64,000 nucleotides of DNA. Source: a virus. The notes below the pieces were generated by a model. That model was not told the DNA's origin. It made no database searches and saw nothing but the letters and a program-made list of their open reading frames with translations. Every line of letters begins with the position of its first letter. Within the stretch, counting starts at the first letter, position 1. The stretch covers positions 1 to 64,000 of the IMG/VR virus record IMGVR_UViG_3300021168_000355. One strand, 5' to 3'. Positions 1-8,345 of this stretch are shown here, one piece after another. Position numbers and translations under genes: made by a program.

Positions 1-12
1 TAACGCACTTTT

Positions 13-48
13 TAGGGTCGGGTGTAACAAACCCGACCCTATTTTTTT
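13..48 (+). terminator. Intrinsic terminator upstream of queD
   Basis: An 11-bp perfect stem (TAGGGTCGGGT at 13-23 with ACCCGACCCTA at 31-41) encloses a 7-nt loop and is followed by seven T residues. It would end plus-strand transcription from a gene left of the window, separating it from the modification cassette. Confidence 0.9.
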
Positions 49-62
49 GGAAGGAAACGCTT

Positions 63-506
63 GTGACATACCTCACCGTAAAGACCTTTCCTCCTATCTC
101 CTGCTGCTATCGCAATTGGAAAGCTGCATCCCACTGCCGGTTTCTTCATGGATACGCACTTGAGATTTCCGTATATTTTTCCGCCGCCTCACTAGACGAG
201 ACCCACTGGGGTGTGGACTTCGGGAAATTGAAAACCCTCAGAGAAAAACTCGAAGATACGTTCGACCACAAAACTCTGATCGAATCCGACGACCCCCATC
301 TGGAATTGTTTCGTGCTATGTCCCAACAAGGGATTATCGACCTTCGGATCCTGCCGGGCATATCCTGCGAGAAATTTGCCCAATATGTCTTTACTCTGGC
401 AGAGGGTTGGCTAACGGATAATGACTATAATGCCAGAGTTTGGGTCAATAAGGTCACGGTCAAAGAACATCACCACAATGCCGCGTCATTCCAGCAAATA
501 TTATAA
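63..506 (+). CDS. queD: QueD-like 6-carboxytetrahydropterin synthase (phage subgroup)
   Basis: 147 aa. It resembles the T-fold QueD/6-pyruvoyl-tetrahydropterin synthase family, which makes 6-carboxytetrahydropterin from dihydroneopterin triphosphate on the preQ0 path. Visible family marks are HCRFLHG near residues 24-30, the VDFGKLK stretch, FDHKTL near 67, a SCEKFA motif matching the family's SENIA glutamate, and a VTVKEH C-terminal strand. The usual HGH zinc motif reads HGY, so one classical zinc ligand is replaced; from memory this occurs in other phage QueD proteins. Start is GTG at 63 behind GGAAGG. Nearby queF, dpdA and queE support a role in DNA modification. A promoter follows directly. 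Confidence 0.8.
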   Translation: MTYLTVKTFPPISCCYRNWKAASHCRFLHGYALEISVYFSAASLDETHWGVDFGKLKTLREKLEDTFDHKTLIESDDPHLELFRAMSQQGIIDLRILPGISCEKFAQYVFTLAEGWLTDNDYNARVWVNKVTVKEHHHNAASFQQIL

Positions 507-535
507 TTGCAAAGGGATGCGAAATGTGTTATATT
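507..535 (+). promoter_or_regulatory. Sigma70-like promoter for the 571 gene and downstream cassette
   Basis: TTGCAA at 507-512, a 17-bp spacer, and TATATT at 530-535 preceded by TGTG. It lies immediately after the queD stop and predicts transcription starting near 542. Confidence 0.6.
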
Positions 536-570
536 ATAGAACGGTTTCCCACCCGTTCTTGAGAAAACTC

Positions 571-1056
571 ATGTCCATTCCCGAGTTAACTGTTGCCCGT
601 ATGCTCGAACTGGCACACGGGCAGGCGCAGAACCTTATTGTTGGGAATAAAGAACAGATTATGCCAGTTTTTATGGTCTTGGCTGGTGATGATAGTATCG
701 TTTTCGTGGGTACTCCCTGGCACGGCGACGATCAAAAGGACATGGCAATCGTCATGCTCAGGGAATTGATGAGGGAGCACAAAGCCACAGCTTACAGCTT
801 CCTCACCGAAGCTTGGGTTGCACGACAGCCAAAAGGTTGGAGACCGGGACGAGACCCTCGAGGTATAGCGCCTATGGATCGGCCGGATCGCAAGGAGGTT
901 GTTCTTGCGATGGCTACGGACGGAACTACCACCCAATACAAATCTTGGGATATCGTGCGTGATGCGGACGGTAACTGTGCCGAATTAGTGGAAGTAAAAA
1001 TGGCTAAGTTCGCATTTGGGCGTTTTGAAGGGCTGTTGCCAACATCCACACACTAA
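571..1056 (+). CDS. Conserved hypothetical protein in the modification cassette
   Basis: 161 aa from the ATG at 571, which lies just downstream of the promoter at 507-535; longer upstream reading would overlap queD and the promoter. No domain is recognised. It has a central AYSFLTEAW segment and an Arg/Pro-rich loop around residues 90-110, suggesting a small soluble alpha/beta protein. It lies between queD and queF, 12 bp before queF, so it may be co-transcribed with the pathway, but nothing in the sequence shows a pathway role. It is not FolE, which one might expect here. Confidence 0.7.
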   Translation: MSIPELTVARMLELAHGQAQNLIVGNKEQIMPVFMVLAGDDSIVFVGTPWHGDDQKDMAIVMLRELMREHKATAYSFLTEAWVARQPKGWRPGRDPRGIAPMDRPDRKEVVLAMATDGTTTQYKSWDIVRDADGNCAELVEVKMAKFAFGRFEGLLPTSTH

Positions 1057-1067
1057 GGAAGAAGAAA

Positions 1068-1496
1068 ATGAACGACAACCTGCGATCTTTAGGCAAAACG
1101 GTTCCACATATTTACGTTGGAGCCGACGCGACACTATTGGAGCGAGTCGAGAATCCGATGCGCCTTGAAGATATTACCTCTACAATTACCTTGACCACTG
1201 ACGAATTTACCTCGATCTGCCCCGTCACTGGGGGACCAGACTTTGGCACCATTATCATTGAATATGGACCCGATAGTTGGATTGTTGAATCCAAGAGCCT
1301 GAAATTATATTTGGAGAGCTTTCGCATGGAGCCAACGTTCCATGAGAAAGTGGTCGCGAAGATTTGTCATGACCTGAGAGAACTGATCCAACCAATGTGG
1401 ATGGAGATATCTGGCAAGTTTAAGCCTCGGGGTGGTGTTGCAATCGAGCCTCACTGCTCCTATAATTGGGAGGAAAGCGCGAACAAGGACCAGTAA
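1068..1496 (+). CDS. queF: QueF-like 7-cyano-7-deazaguanine (preQ0) reductase
   Basis: 142 aa, unimodular QueF of the T-fold superfamily, reducing preQ0 to preQ1 with NADPH. All catalytic positions known from Bacillus QueF are present with matching spacing: Cys51 in ICPVTGGPDFG, Asp58 seven residues later, the QueF signature ESKSLKLY at 74-81, and His92-Glu93. A PRGG motif follows near the C-terminus. Start ATG has a strong AAGGAAG site. The stop overlaps the dpdA start (TAATG), implying coupled translation. In a phage with a DpdA-like enzyme, QueF suggests that preQ1 rather than preQ0 ends up in the DNA (inference). Confidence 0.9.
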   Translation: MNDNLRSLGKTVPHIYVGADATLLERVENPMRLEDITSTITLTTDEFTSICPVTGGPDFGTIIIEYGPDSWIVESKSLKLYLESFRMEPTFHEKVVAKICHDLRELIQPMWMEISGKFKPRGGVAIEPHCSYNWEESANKDQ

Positions 1497-2443
1497 TGTC
1501 TATTGCCCTATATCATTCAGGGTCATTAGGGGCTGCCTCTCATAGGCAGACCCTAATGAAATTGATCGATTTCCGCCTACTTTCGTTCCACGAAAAATAT
1601 GTGGTGACAGCTAGGAACTATATTAGACAAGTCCAAAATGTAAGAGACACTTCCAATATAACCATAATGTTTGACTCCGGAGCGTTCACGGCGTGGAAGC
1701 GTAAGGAAAAGGATATCGAAGTCACGGATCTGCTATCCAGATTGAAGAGGGCTTTTAGATACTGTGAGGGACGCTTTAAAGAGGTTTATGCAATCTCTCT
1801 GGACAAGATTCCTGGCGAATCTGGTCGAACCCCCAGTGCTGAGGAAGTACGAGAGGCAATCCGAATATCCGATCAAAATCACCATATACTGTCCAACGAA
1901 CTGGGGGATCATGTTCTGCCCGTCTTTCATCAAGGCGAACCCGAATCCAGACTTGATGAAGTGTTGGGCCTCAATGGATCCTATATTTGTGTCTCACCCA
2001 GAAATGATGTCCATGAAGCTGCCCGACGAGGATGGGCTCAGAGAACCCATAAACTAATTCCAAAGAAAGTTCGGACACACGGTCTGGCGGCGACTGGTGG
2101 TGAAATGCTTTTGAACGTTCCCTGGTCCTCGGTTGACTCGGCAGCAATCATCCAAGCCGCAGCGTTCGGTAAAGTATTCATTCCAAACAAGAATACATTA
2201 CTCCTAATCAATGTCTCCAAGCATTCGTCTTTTCGGCGTCATTACGAAAAGCACTATGACCATTGGCCTGACTACAAGGTAAAAAAAACTTTGGAGTCCT
2301 ACCTCTTCCAGGTAGGAGTGACATTGGAAGATATTCGGTCAGAAGGTGGAGCTAGGGAATTGATTAATGCCGCAGTTCTAGTGGAAGCATCTAAAAGAGA
2401 CCATCAAGAGGTTCTTGTAGAACAGGGATTATTTGCATTGTGA
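1496..2443 (+). CDS. dpdA: DpdA-like 7-deazaguanine DNA transglycosylase (TGT superfamily)
   Basis: 315 aa from ATG 1496, which overlaps the queF stop; an upstream start at 1466 would lie inside queF. Motifs match phage DpdA relatives of tRNA-guanine transglycosylase: FDSGAFTAW near residue 60 (equivalent to the TGT DSGGFQ active-site segment), VLPVFHQGE, ICVSPRND, THGLAATG and VPWSSVDSAA. In characterised phages DpdA swaps guanine in DNA for a 7-deazaguanine base and so shields DNA from restriction. Neighbouring queD, queF and queE would supply the substrate. tRNA modification is the alternative role but is less likely in this setting. Confidence 0.85.
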   Translation: MSIALYHSGSLGAASHRQTLMKLIDFRLLSFHEKYVVTARNYIRQVQNVRDTSNITIMFDSGAFTAWKRKEKDIEVTDLLSRLKRAFRYCEGRFKEVYAISLDKIPGESGRTPSAEEVREAIRISDQNHHILSNELGDHVLPVFHQGEPESRLDEVLGLNGSYICVSPRNDVHEAARRGWAQRTHKLIPKKVRTHGLAATGGEMLLNVPWSSVDSAAIIQAAAFGKVFIPNKNTLLLINVSKHSSFRRHYEKHYDHWPDYKVKKTLESYLFQVGVTLEDIRSEGGARELINAAVLVEASKRDHQEVLVEQGLFAL

Positions 2444-2769
2444 GCAAGAGCAATAGGAATAGACTCTATGTGGGTAGATCAATTCGCCATGAAGGGTCAC
2501 CATGTTTGGGTTGCGGTAAGATATTGGATGCAGGAGCTGGGGTCGGTCATAGAAAGAAACCTCATCCTGGTGCTATTTCAATATGCCTTGCATGTGGGCA
2601 TATTCAAGCTTATGGAGCTGGACTAAAGCTTCGGGAGCTTAATGATGAGGAGATATTGGCTATAGCTGGTGATAAGAAAATTCTTACCATTGTGAAGGCG
2701 GCGGGTTATGCCAGAGAGTTCTCTGACAAGGGTGGGTATCCTTATTACCAATGGAAGCGTATGCATTAG
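2440..2769 (+). CDS. Zinc-ribbon-like hypothetical protein
   Basis: 109 aa starting at GTG 2440, overlapping the dpdA stop by 4 bp. Two CxxC pairs (CLGC near residue 22 and CLAC near residue 49) look like a four-cysteine zinc site. The rest has no recognised domain. Tight coupling with dpdA makes an accessory role in modification possible but unproven. Confidence 0.75.
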   Translation: MSKSNRNRLYVGRSIRHEGSPCLGCGKILDAGAGVGHRKKPHPGAISICLACGHIQAYGAGLKLRELNDEEILAIAGDKKILTIVKAAGYAREFSDKGGYPYYQWKRMH

Positions 2770-2804
2770 TCCCGTGTCAACTGAGCTAAAAGGAATGCGC
2801 TAAA

Positions 2805-2909
2805 ATGACGTTTCCTCTGGATCGTAAACGTTTCTGCACACGGGTCTGGAGCACAGCTAGGGCTCGATTGCAGAAACGTTTAGCGAGCGTTTATGGCACA
2901 CCAAAGTAG
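2805..2909 (+). CDS. Small basic hypothetical protein
   Basis: 34 aa from ATG 2805, with an AAAGGA site about 11 bases upstream. It is Arg/Lys-rich and has no recognised motif. It overlaps the next small gene by 17 bp. The case rests on its ribosome binding site and its filling of an otherwise empty 120-bp gap, so it may not be a gene. Confidence 0.35.
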   Translation: MTFPLDRKRFCTRVWSTARARLQKRLASVYGTPK

Positions 2910-3063
2910 ACGGCAACGGACTAAAGTAGCACACACCAAAATCAAGTGCCTAACATGCGGAAAAGAGGTTATAAAGCGCGTAGAGCGGCAAAGGTTCTGT
3001 TGTCCCAAACATAGAAACACCTGGCATAATCAACAAAAGAAACTGGCAGATGACCCTAAATGA
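2893..3063 (+). CDS. Small zinc-finger-like protein
   Basis: 56 aa, very basic. It contains a CLTCGKE knuckle near residues 19-25 and FCCPKHRN near 38, a CxxC...CxxxH arrangement that could bind one zinc ion. Its end overlaps the start of the clamp-like gene at 3050, suggesting coupled translation. Function unknown; nucleic-acid binding is plausible from charge. Confidence 0.65.
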   Translation: MAHQSRRQRTKVAHTKIKCLTCGKEVIKRVERQRFCCPKHRNTWHNQQKKLADDPK

Positions 3064-3982
3064 TGCCCTCATTGTTTGTGCTCCAGCACTTGAACCAACT
3101 CCTCGTTTCTCCGATGTTACGGTGCTGTTGAAAGATGGCGAGCTTTCAGCCTTCAATGGTAATCTAGCGTGCTGGGCGCCGATTCCGTCTCACTACGGTC
3201 CTGTTGCTTTGTCTGCTCCACGACTTAAAACTGTCTGGGCTGCTCATGCCACTATGAGTGTAGCCACCGCTTTCACGACCATAACTCGAGGAAAGACTCG
3301 GTATCGTCTTGCCCAGAAGCCAATCAACGAAATCATTATGCCACCACAAATTGAAGGTGGAGTTATCTTTCCAGATAACTTGCGTCGAGCGGTTAAGTAT
3401 GCCATGACTTTTATGTCAAGCAATGCTATCCACTTGTGGGCGAATGCTGTGACGATAACCTTTAGAGGCGTCATTACAACCAACAATCAAATATTGGCAA
3501 AGATTCCAATTGAATCTCCTTTCTCTGTCCAACTTCCCCCATGGGCTTTGACCGTGCTATTCTCCCGCGATGAACTGCCCCTGTTTGCGTATACCGAGAA
3601 CACCATTAAATTTGAATATTCGGATGGCGCTATCATCCAAGCCCAGAAGCTTGATGTGGAGATGCCTGATAAATTCTTTGATCTTGCCGATAGTCTAACC
3701 CCAGCGTTAGTTCCGATCGGGAATGTGTTGGCTGATTTGCAAGAGGTCAATAACATCGGTGGACGGTTCTGCAAGTTTGACCAAGGCCTGTTATCAGTAG
3801 ATGGAGAGAATGGAGAACTAGCAGAAACGACCACTGAAATTATGGGCCAATTCAAGATGAACTTAGGTACTGCGGAGTTAGTGTTTGGCGTTGCTACCCA
3901 TGTTGGGTTCGATGATCCCACGAAACTCAAATTCTATGACGCCAAGACAGGGCTCATAGGTATCGCTGTAGGTGCGACGTGA
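3050..3982 (+). CDS. Probable DNA sliding clamp (DnaN-like)
   Basis: 310 aa. The pattern resembles a divergent beta-clamp: an N-terminal segment with alternating strands and an AFNGNLACWAPIP stretch near residue 35, a second repeat beginning near residue 105 (IFPDNLRRAVKYA), and a third near residue 200. It is shorter than bacterial DnaN (about 370 aa), as many phage clamps are. It lies between modification genes and a family A polymerase, consistent with a processivity factor. No catalytic motif is present. The call is by fold-like pattern and context, so a structure prediction would be needed to confirm it. Confidence 0.5.
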   Translation: MTLNDALIVCAPALEPTPRFSDVTVLLKDGELSAFNGNLACWAPIPSHYGPVALSAPRLKTVWAAHATMSVATAFTTITRGKTRYRLAQKPINEIIMPPQIEGGVIFPDNLRRAVKYAMTFMSSNAIHLWANAVTITFRGVITTNNQILAKIPIESPFSVQLPPWALTVLFSRDELPLFAYTENTIKFEYSDGAIIQAQKLDVEMPDKFFDLADSLTPALVPIGNVLADLQEVNNIGGRFCKFDQGLLSVDGENGELAETTTEIMGQFKMNLGTAELVFGVATHVGFDDPTKLKFYDAKTGLIGIAVGAT

Positions 3983-4197
3983 AACAGCCAAAGCTTAAAA
4001 AAGGTAAATACAAGTGTGCTGGGTGCAAAGGAATCTTCAACAAGGGGTGGTCTGACAAAGAGGCAGCAGAAGAATTCCATGAAAACTTTCCCGATCAACC
4101 ATTGGATGAACAAACTGACCTTATTTGTGACGTTTGTTATGACCTGATTATGGCAGACATGAAAGCCAATCCCTGGAAGTATGAAGGACTAGAGTGA
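3979..4197 (+). CDS. Small zinc-binding hypothetical protein
   Basis: 72 aa from GTG 3979, overlapping the previous stop by 4 bp. It has CAGC near residue 13 and CDVC near residue 50, two CxxC pairs that could form one zinc site around an acidic middle. Its stop overlaps queE. Function unknown. Confidence 0.7.
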   Translation: MKQPKLKKGKYKCAGCKGIFNKGWSDKEAAEEFHENFPDQPLDEQTDLICDVCYDLIMADMKANPWKYEGLE

Positions 4198-4901
4198 TGC
4201 TTGGAACCAATGCTGTTGCCCATGCTACCGACCTCGCGACATGGGACCAAAAGTATTCGGTCTCCGAGATATTTCCCACCATACAAGGTGAAGGACCGTT
4301 TAGTGGATATCCATCAGTCTTTGTCCGTATGGCGACTTGCAATCTCCGATGCCACTTCTGCGATACCGATTTTGACAAGAAAATGGAAATGACTTCCGAA
4401 GATATAATTAGGGAGATTAAAATCCACAAGCCACAACCTCTAGTAGTGATAACTGGCGGAGAGCCACTACTACAACCCATAAAACAATTGATCGACCTTA
4501 TTCACCACAGATTAAAATATAAAATGGTACAAATTGAGACGGCAGGGACTGTCTGGTTAGAATCATTAAACCAAACCAATATCCGCATCGTTGTTTCTCC
4601 CAAAACTCCAGAAATCAACCATAACGTTAAGACCGTCGCACATTACTGGAAATATGTTATCTCCGCTAAAGATGAACATTGCCCAGATACAGGCGTTCCC
4701 ATAACTGCCACACAACCTGGGGGAAACAAGGCTCGCCTTGCATTGCCACCACCCTGGCTTAGACCTGTCGATGTATTCTTGATGCCACAAGAGGGTGCAG
4801 GTGAGGATATGGTGGCAAATTATAAAAAAATAGCCGAATTATCAATGAAGCATGGCTATCGGGCATCTGTGAGAATCCACACGATAATGGGATTACGATA
4901 A
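4194..4901 (+). CDS. queE: QueE, 7-carboxy-7-deazaguanine synthase (radical SAM)
   Basis: 235 aa. The radical-SAM cluster motif CxxxCxxC is at residues 49-56 (CNLRCHFC), preceded by the QueE mark FPTIQGEGPFSG and followed by TGGEPLLQ near residue 85, the SAM-binding GGE motif. QueE converts 6-carboxytetrahydropterin to 7-carboxy-7-deazaguanine. Start is GTG 4194 (4-bp overlap) or ATG 4197. No QueC is visible in the window, so the host or another part of the phage genome must make preQ0 from this product. Confidence 0.92.
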   Translation: MMLGTNAVAHATDLATWDQKYSVSEIFPTIQGEGPFSGYPSVFVRMATCNLRCHFCDTDFDKKMEMTSEDIIREIKIHKPQPLVVITGGEPLLQPIKQLIDLIHHRLKYKMVQIETAGTVWLESLNQTNIRIVVSPKTPEINHNVKTVAHYWKYVISAKDEHCPDTGVPITATQPGGNKARLALPPPWLRPVDVFLMPQEGAGEDMVANYKKIAELSMKHGYRASVRIHTIMGLR

Positions 4902-5167
4902 TGGCTGAAACAGAAGTTGGACGGTTAGCCCTGAGAGTTGAAGGCGATTGGTGGAGAGCATATTGGGCTCCCCACCAGTATGATTTTGATGGTGCGGTTC
5001 TATTGGGATCGATCCGCATGTCCTTGACGAAAGGAGCAGTAAAGGAGCACTTTATCAAGGTCATGTGTGAAGCCTTTAATGTGGTAGTTAAAGATACGAC
5101 TGGACAAGAACCAACATGGGGCGAACCACATTCTGCTCCAGAAAACGAGAGGAGCGGACGTGGCTGA
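4901..5167 (+). CDS. Hypothetical protein between queE and DNA polymerase
   Basis: 88 aa. Start ATG shares a base with the queE stop and its end overlaps the polymerase start, so it lies in a coupled operon. It is rich in Trp and aromatic residues in the first 30 positions and has a charged C-terminal tail. No domain recognised. Confidence 0.7.
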   Translation: MAETEVGRLALRVEGDWWRAYWAPHQYDFDGAVLLGSIRMSLTKGAVKEHFIKVMCEAFNVVVKDTTGQEPTWGEPHSAPENERSGRG

Positions 5168-7211
5168 ATATTGGGATGACGCTAGTGGAATGTTTTGGGA
5201 GGATGAACAATGGCAGCGTCGGGGTCATGGTCCTAAAGAGGATCCAATCGTTCAACTTCGGAAGAGGTTGATTGGATTTACATTTAATGATACCTACGAT
5301 AATCCCCCTCTCCTCGATCCCCCCGCGAATGCTGTCATGGCGTTCGATACTGAAACCGACGATCCAGACCTGTTGACGAGAGGATCGAGTTGGGCATTTG
5401 GCATAGGAGAGATCATTGGGTTTTCAGTCGCTTGGACCGGACACAAAGCTTATTATCCTCTGCGCCATTGCAGCGGTAATATTGACGCTGATGCACCACT
5501 TCGATGGCTGGCATCCCAAGTAAGGCGACAAGACCTAACTTGGGTCATGGCTCATGCCAACTATGACGTAGGCTGGTTATTCAGAGAGACAGGACAATAT
5601 CCTGTAGGTAAGATTATCGATGTCCAACACATGTCGGCACTCCTAAATGAGAATGAGTTTAGCTATTCCCTAGAAGCCATATCCATGCGATGCTTGGGTG
5701 CGGGCAAGGAGACTGATCGCCTCAAACAGCTAGAGGGACAGTTTGCCTGTAAACATACCACGATGATGGCAAGCCTGAAATACCTTCCCGGCCCTGTGGT
5801 TGCTGGATATGCGGAGACAGACGCCGAGCGGACTCTCCAGTGTTATTATGCCATGCTGCCAAGGATCCAGGAAGAGGGTCTCACTACCATATTTGATTTG
5901 GAGTGTGATCTTATCACCGCAGCAGTGGATATGAAGCGGTTAGGTCTCAGGGTTAATGTCGATCGGGCTCAATGGCTATCAGAGGATATTCAGAAGCGTA
6001 GAATGCCAGAAACCGTTGACGAGATAAAACGGTTGACTGGCATCACAGTCTCGCCCTGGCAGGCCGATTCCTGTTATGCCGCTCTCACTGAGGCTGGGGT
6101 ACAAGGGATTAAAAAGACCGCCAAAGGAGCGTGGCAAATCAATACAGAACTATTGGCGGTGCAATCTAAAACCAGCCCGGTGGCTAAATATATCTTTGAC
6201 CTTCGGAAAATGTCTAAAATTTCTGGAACCTTTATCGAAGGCCATATCCTCTATTACGAGAATCATGGCAGACTTCACGCCTCTTTTAACCAGTTGCGGA
6301 GTGAGAGTGACGCCGAACAGGGATCAAGTGTTGGCACAGTCACTGGTCGATGGTCAGCCTCTGATCCCGCCCTACAACAAATTCCAGTGCGAGACCCAGA
6401 ATGGGGGCCAGAGATACGCTCCCTATTTCTACCAGAGGAGGGTGAAGAATTTGCATCCCTCGACTATTCGTCCCAAGAGCCACGAATGGCTGTTCATTTT
6501 GCTTACAAAGCGGGGATACGTGGATCAAGGGATGCTGTTGAGCAGTTTCGGAAAGACCCACGTACCGATTATCATCAAATGGTTGCCGACTTCTCAGGTC
6601 TTAAACGAGACAGGGCTAAGACACTGAATCTGGGTTTAGCGTATGGAATGAAACAAGCCAAGATGGCTCGCGCTCTGGGACTACCAACACAATGGATGAG
6701 GCTAGAGAAGATAAACGGGAGTCGAACGAATTGGATCCCAATATCATATTCCGAGATTAATCGATGGCGATCTGAGGGCCAACAATGCGTTGAGGTCGCT
6801 GGCGATGAAGCAAAGGCAATCTTAAAGAAATGGAAAGAAGGTGCTCCGTTCTTAACAGGTCTATTTGAGGAGTGTGAAGATATAGCCAAGGAGCGGGGCT
6901 ATATCTGCACCCTTCTCAAACGCCGATGCCGATTTGATAATGCTGGCATGGGAGTCATCATTGATACCTATAAGGCAATGAATAGGTTGTGCCAATCATC
7001 TTCGGCAGACCAGACCAAAAAAGCCATGTCTTTATTGAAAGCAGAGAAGATTCCAATGAGATTGACTCTCCATGACGAACTCCTGTTTAGTATCTCGGAC
7101 AGAACGATAACGGAGCGCGTCAAAGAGATAATGGAGCACGCCGTTGAATTGGTTATACCCTCAGTCGTGGATGTAAAGTTTGGTCCTACATGGGGCGCTA
7201 TACCAAAATAA
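5160..7211 (+). CDS. polA: Family A DNA polymerase with 3'-5' exonuclease domain
   Basis: 683 aa. The N-terminal exonuclease shows ExoI FDTET at residue 62, ExoII around AHANYD near 130, and ExoIII YAETDAERT near 219. The polymerase domain shows motif A DYSSQEPR (Asp435), motif B near 485-497 with Lys and YG, and motif C LHDE near residue 638. All three catalytic acidic sites are intact. No 5'-3' nuclease domain is present, as in T7-type phage polymerases. Start is GTG 5160, overlapping the previous stop. It is the likely replicative polymerase, working with the clamp-like, VirE-type helicase-primase and SSB-like proteins. The operon ends before a new promoter at 7217. Confidence 0.95.
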   Translation: MAEYWDDASGMFWEDEQWQRRGHGPKEDPIVQLRKRLIGFTFNDTYDNPPLLDPPANAVMAFDTETDDPDLLTRGSSWAFGIGEIIGFSVAWTGHKAYYPLRHCSGNIDADAPLRWLASQVRRQDLTWVMAHANYDVGWLFRETGQYPVGKIIDVQHMSALLNENEFSYSLEAISMRCLGAGKETDRLKQLEGQFACKHTTMMASLKYLPGPVVAGYAETDAERTLQCYYAMLPRIQEEGLTTIFDLECDLITAAVDMKRLGLRVNVDRAQWLSEDIQKRRMPETVDEIKRLTGITVSPWQADSCYAALTEAGVQGIKKTAKGAWQINTELLAVQSKTSPVAKYIFDLRKMSKISGTFIEGHILYYENHGRLHASFNQLRSESDAEQGSSVGTVTGRWSASDPALQQIPVRDPEWGPEIRSLFLPEEGEEFASLDYSSQEPRMAVHFAYKAGIRGSRDAVEQFRKDPRTDYHQMVADFSGLKRDRAKTLNLGLAYGMKQAKMARALGLPTQWMRLEKINGSRTNWIPISYSEINRWRSEGQQCVEVAGDEAKAILKKWKEGAPFLTGLFEECEDIAKERGYICTLLKRRCRFDNAGMGVIIDTYKAMNRLCQSSSADQTKKAMSLLKAEKIPMRLTLHDELLFSISDRTITERVKEIMEHAVELVIPSVVDVKFGPTWGAIPK

Positions 7212-7216
7212 AATGC

Positions 7217-7245
7217 TTGATATGGTCAGACTTCTATGCTATAAT
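7217..7245 (+). promoter_or_regulatory. Phage sigma70-like promoter (TTGATA-17-TATAAT)
   Basis: TTGATA at 7217-7222, a 17-bp spacer, and a perfect TATAAT at 7240-7245 with the upstream TATGC extension. It lies right after polA and drives the 7259-8848 group. This is one of the best examples of the promoter form repeated in this genome. Confidence 0.85.
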
Positions 7246-7258
7246 GTAGGAGTAATGA

Positions 7259-7408
7259 ATGATGCCTGCACCTGATCTAATCATCGACATAGATTATGTG
7301 GTGATTGAGGGAGTCCGAATAAATCGACCGAGTAGAATGAGTATCCTGCAATGGTTAGAGTTATGGGAAAGAACTCAGGTTACATGGGACAGGAGTCGTC
7401 GTCATTAA
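7259..7408 (+). CDS. Small hypothetical protein
   Basis: 49 aa, start ATG 7259 (a second ATG follows directly) behind TAGGAG. It lies just downstream of the 7217 promoter and before the DNA-binding candidate at 7434. It has an acidic N-terminal half and a Trp/Arg-rich C-terminal half. No domain recognised. Confidence 0.65.
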   Translation: MMPAPDLIIDIDYVVIEGVRINRPSRMSILQWLELWERTQVTWDRSRRH

Positions 7409-7433
7409 CATGTTAAATGAACTGGAGACATAA

Positions 7434-8345
7434 ATGACGGATATCACGGTAGCCCAGGAAACTGGGATTGTTATAAGGACTGCGGAGCAGTGGCGACAAT
7501 ACGTCCAGGAAGCTTCATTCTTGGAACTTGATGCCATCCTTGAGAAAGGACGACGGATTCGGGAATTTCATTCCGAGTTCTTTCGGGACAAAGAGAAGTG
7601 GGGTGGCACGTGGACGGTCGCGTGCAAAAACATCCTTTTCCTTAGTCAATCAAGCTGTTCCCTTTACGAAACAATCAACCGTGTTTTCGATCCGCTTTTA
7701 TTGCAAAGGGTTCGTCATCTTTTGCCCTGCGATATCATGTCCCTATCATTGATCGCTAGAGCGGTCGAATTGGATCGGGGCGTTGTCAATGAGGCAGCCG
7801 CCACTAACATTCTGTCTCCTGAAATGAATCGGGAAGCTGCGACAAAGGTCCTCAAAGCCGCCGAACAAGTTGCTGAGGAGCATGTGATAAACCTCATCAG
7901 GGAGGGTAAAACTGATGAGGAGATATTTAAATCCACAGCATTGACTTACCAGAAAGTGACCGACCTCAAGAAACAGGTCGGCGACAGAGCAACGGAATTG
8001 AATCCAGAAGATGTTGGTCCAGATGTTGCGCGCGAGATACCAACTCCACCTCCCTCAGCGCCGGCTGCTGCGCCGAAGAAGGTGACTGTAACGGCGCCAC
8101 AGCAGCAAGTTGTTCCGCCACCACCGGCCTTATCACCTTTCAATGCGATACGGTTCGAGGTACAGAACTTAACCAATGTGATCATGGAGGATACGCTTAA
8201 AGTGATCCTCGAGTTCCGTTCCGAGTTCCCAGAAGTGTTCGCAACCATAGCTCAATGGGACGCGAAATTTGGTCCTCTGGCTGTGACAACCGTCCTCAAG
8301 CAACTCCAGCCAGACTTTAATGACGGAGAAGCAAGCCCAAAATGA
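7434..8345 (+). CDS. DUF3102/ParB-HTH-like DNA-binding candidate, paralogue A
   Basis: 303 aa. Residues about 15-145 match two other genes in the window (62734 and 63543): an EQWRQYV start, an EKGRRIREFH helix, a short loop, a segment resembling the DUF3102 or ParB-type helix-turn-helix, then an LIARAVELDRG helix. A proline/alanine linker (about 200-240) joins a helical C-terminal domain near 245-295, which paralogue B also shares in shorter form. Role is inferred only: transcription control or partition. It is more GC-rich than paralogue B. Its end overlaps the GcrA-like gene by 4 bp. Confidence 0.8.
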   Translation: MTDITVAQETGIVIRTAEQWRQYVQEASFLELDAILEKGRRIREFHSEFFRDKEKWGGTWTVACKNILFLSQSSCSLYETINRVFDPLLLQRVRHLLPCDIMSLSLIARAVELDRGVVNEAAATNILSPEMNREAATKVLKAAEQVAEEHVINLIREGKTDEEIFKSTALTYQKVTDLKKQVGDRATELNPEDVGPDVAREIPTPPPSAPAAAPKKVTVTAPQQQVVPPPPALSPFNAIRFEVQNLTNVIMEDTLKVILEFRSEFPEVFATIAQWDAKFGPLAVTTVLKQLQPDFNDGEASPK

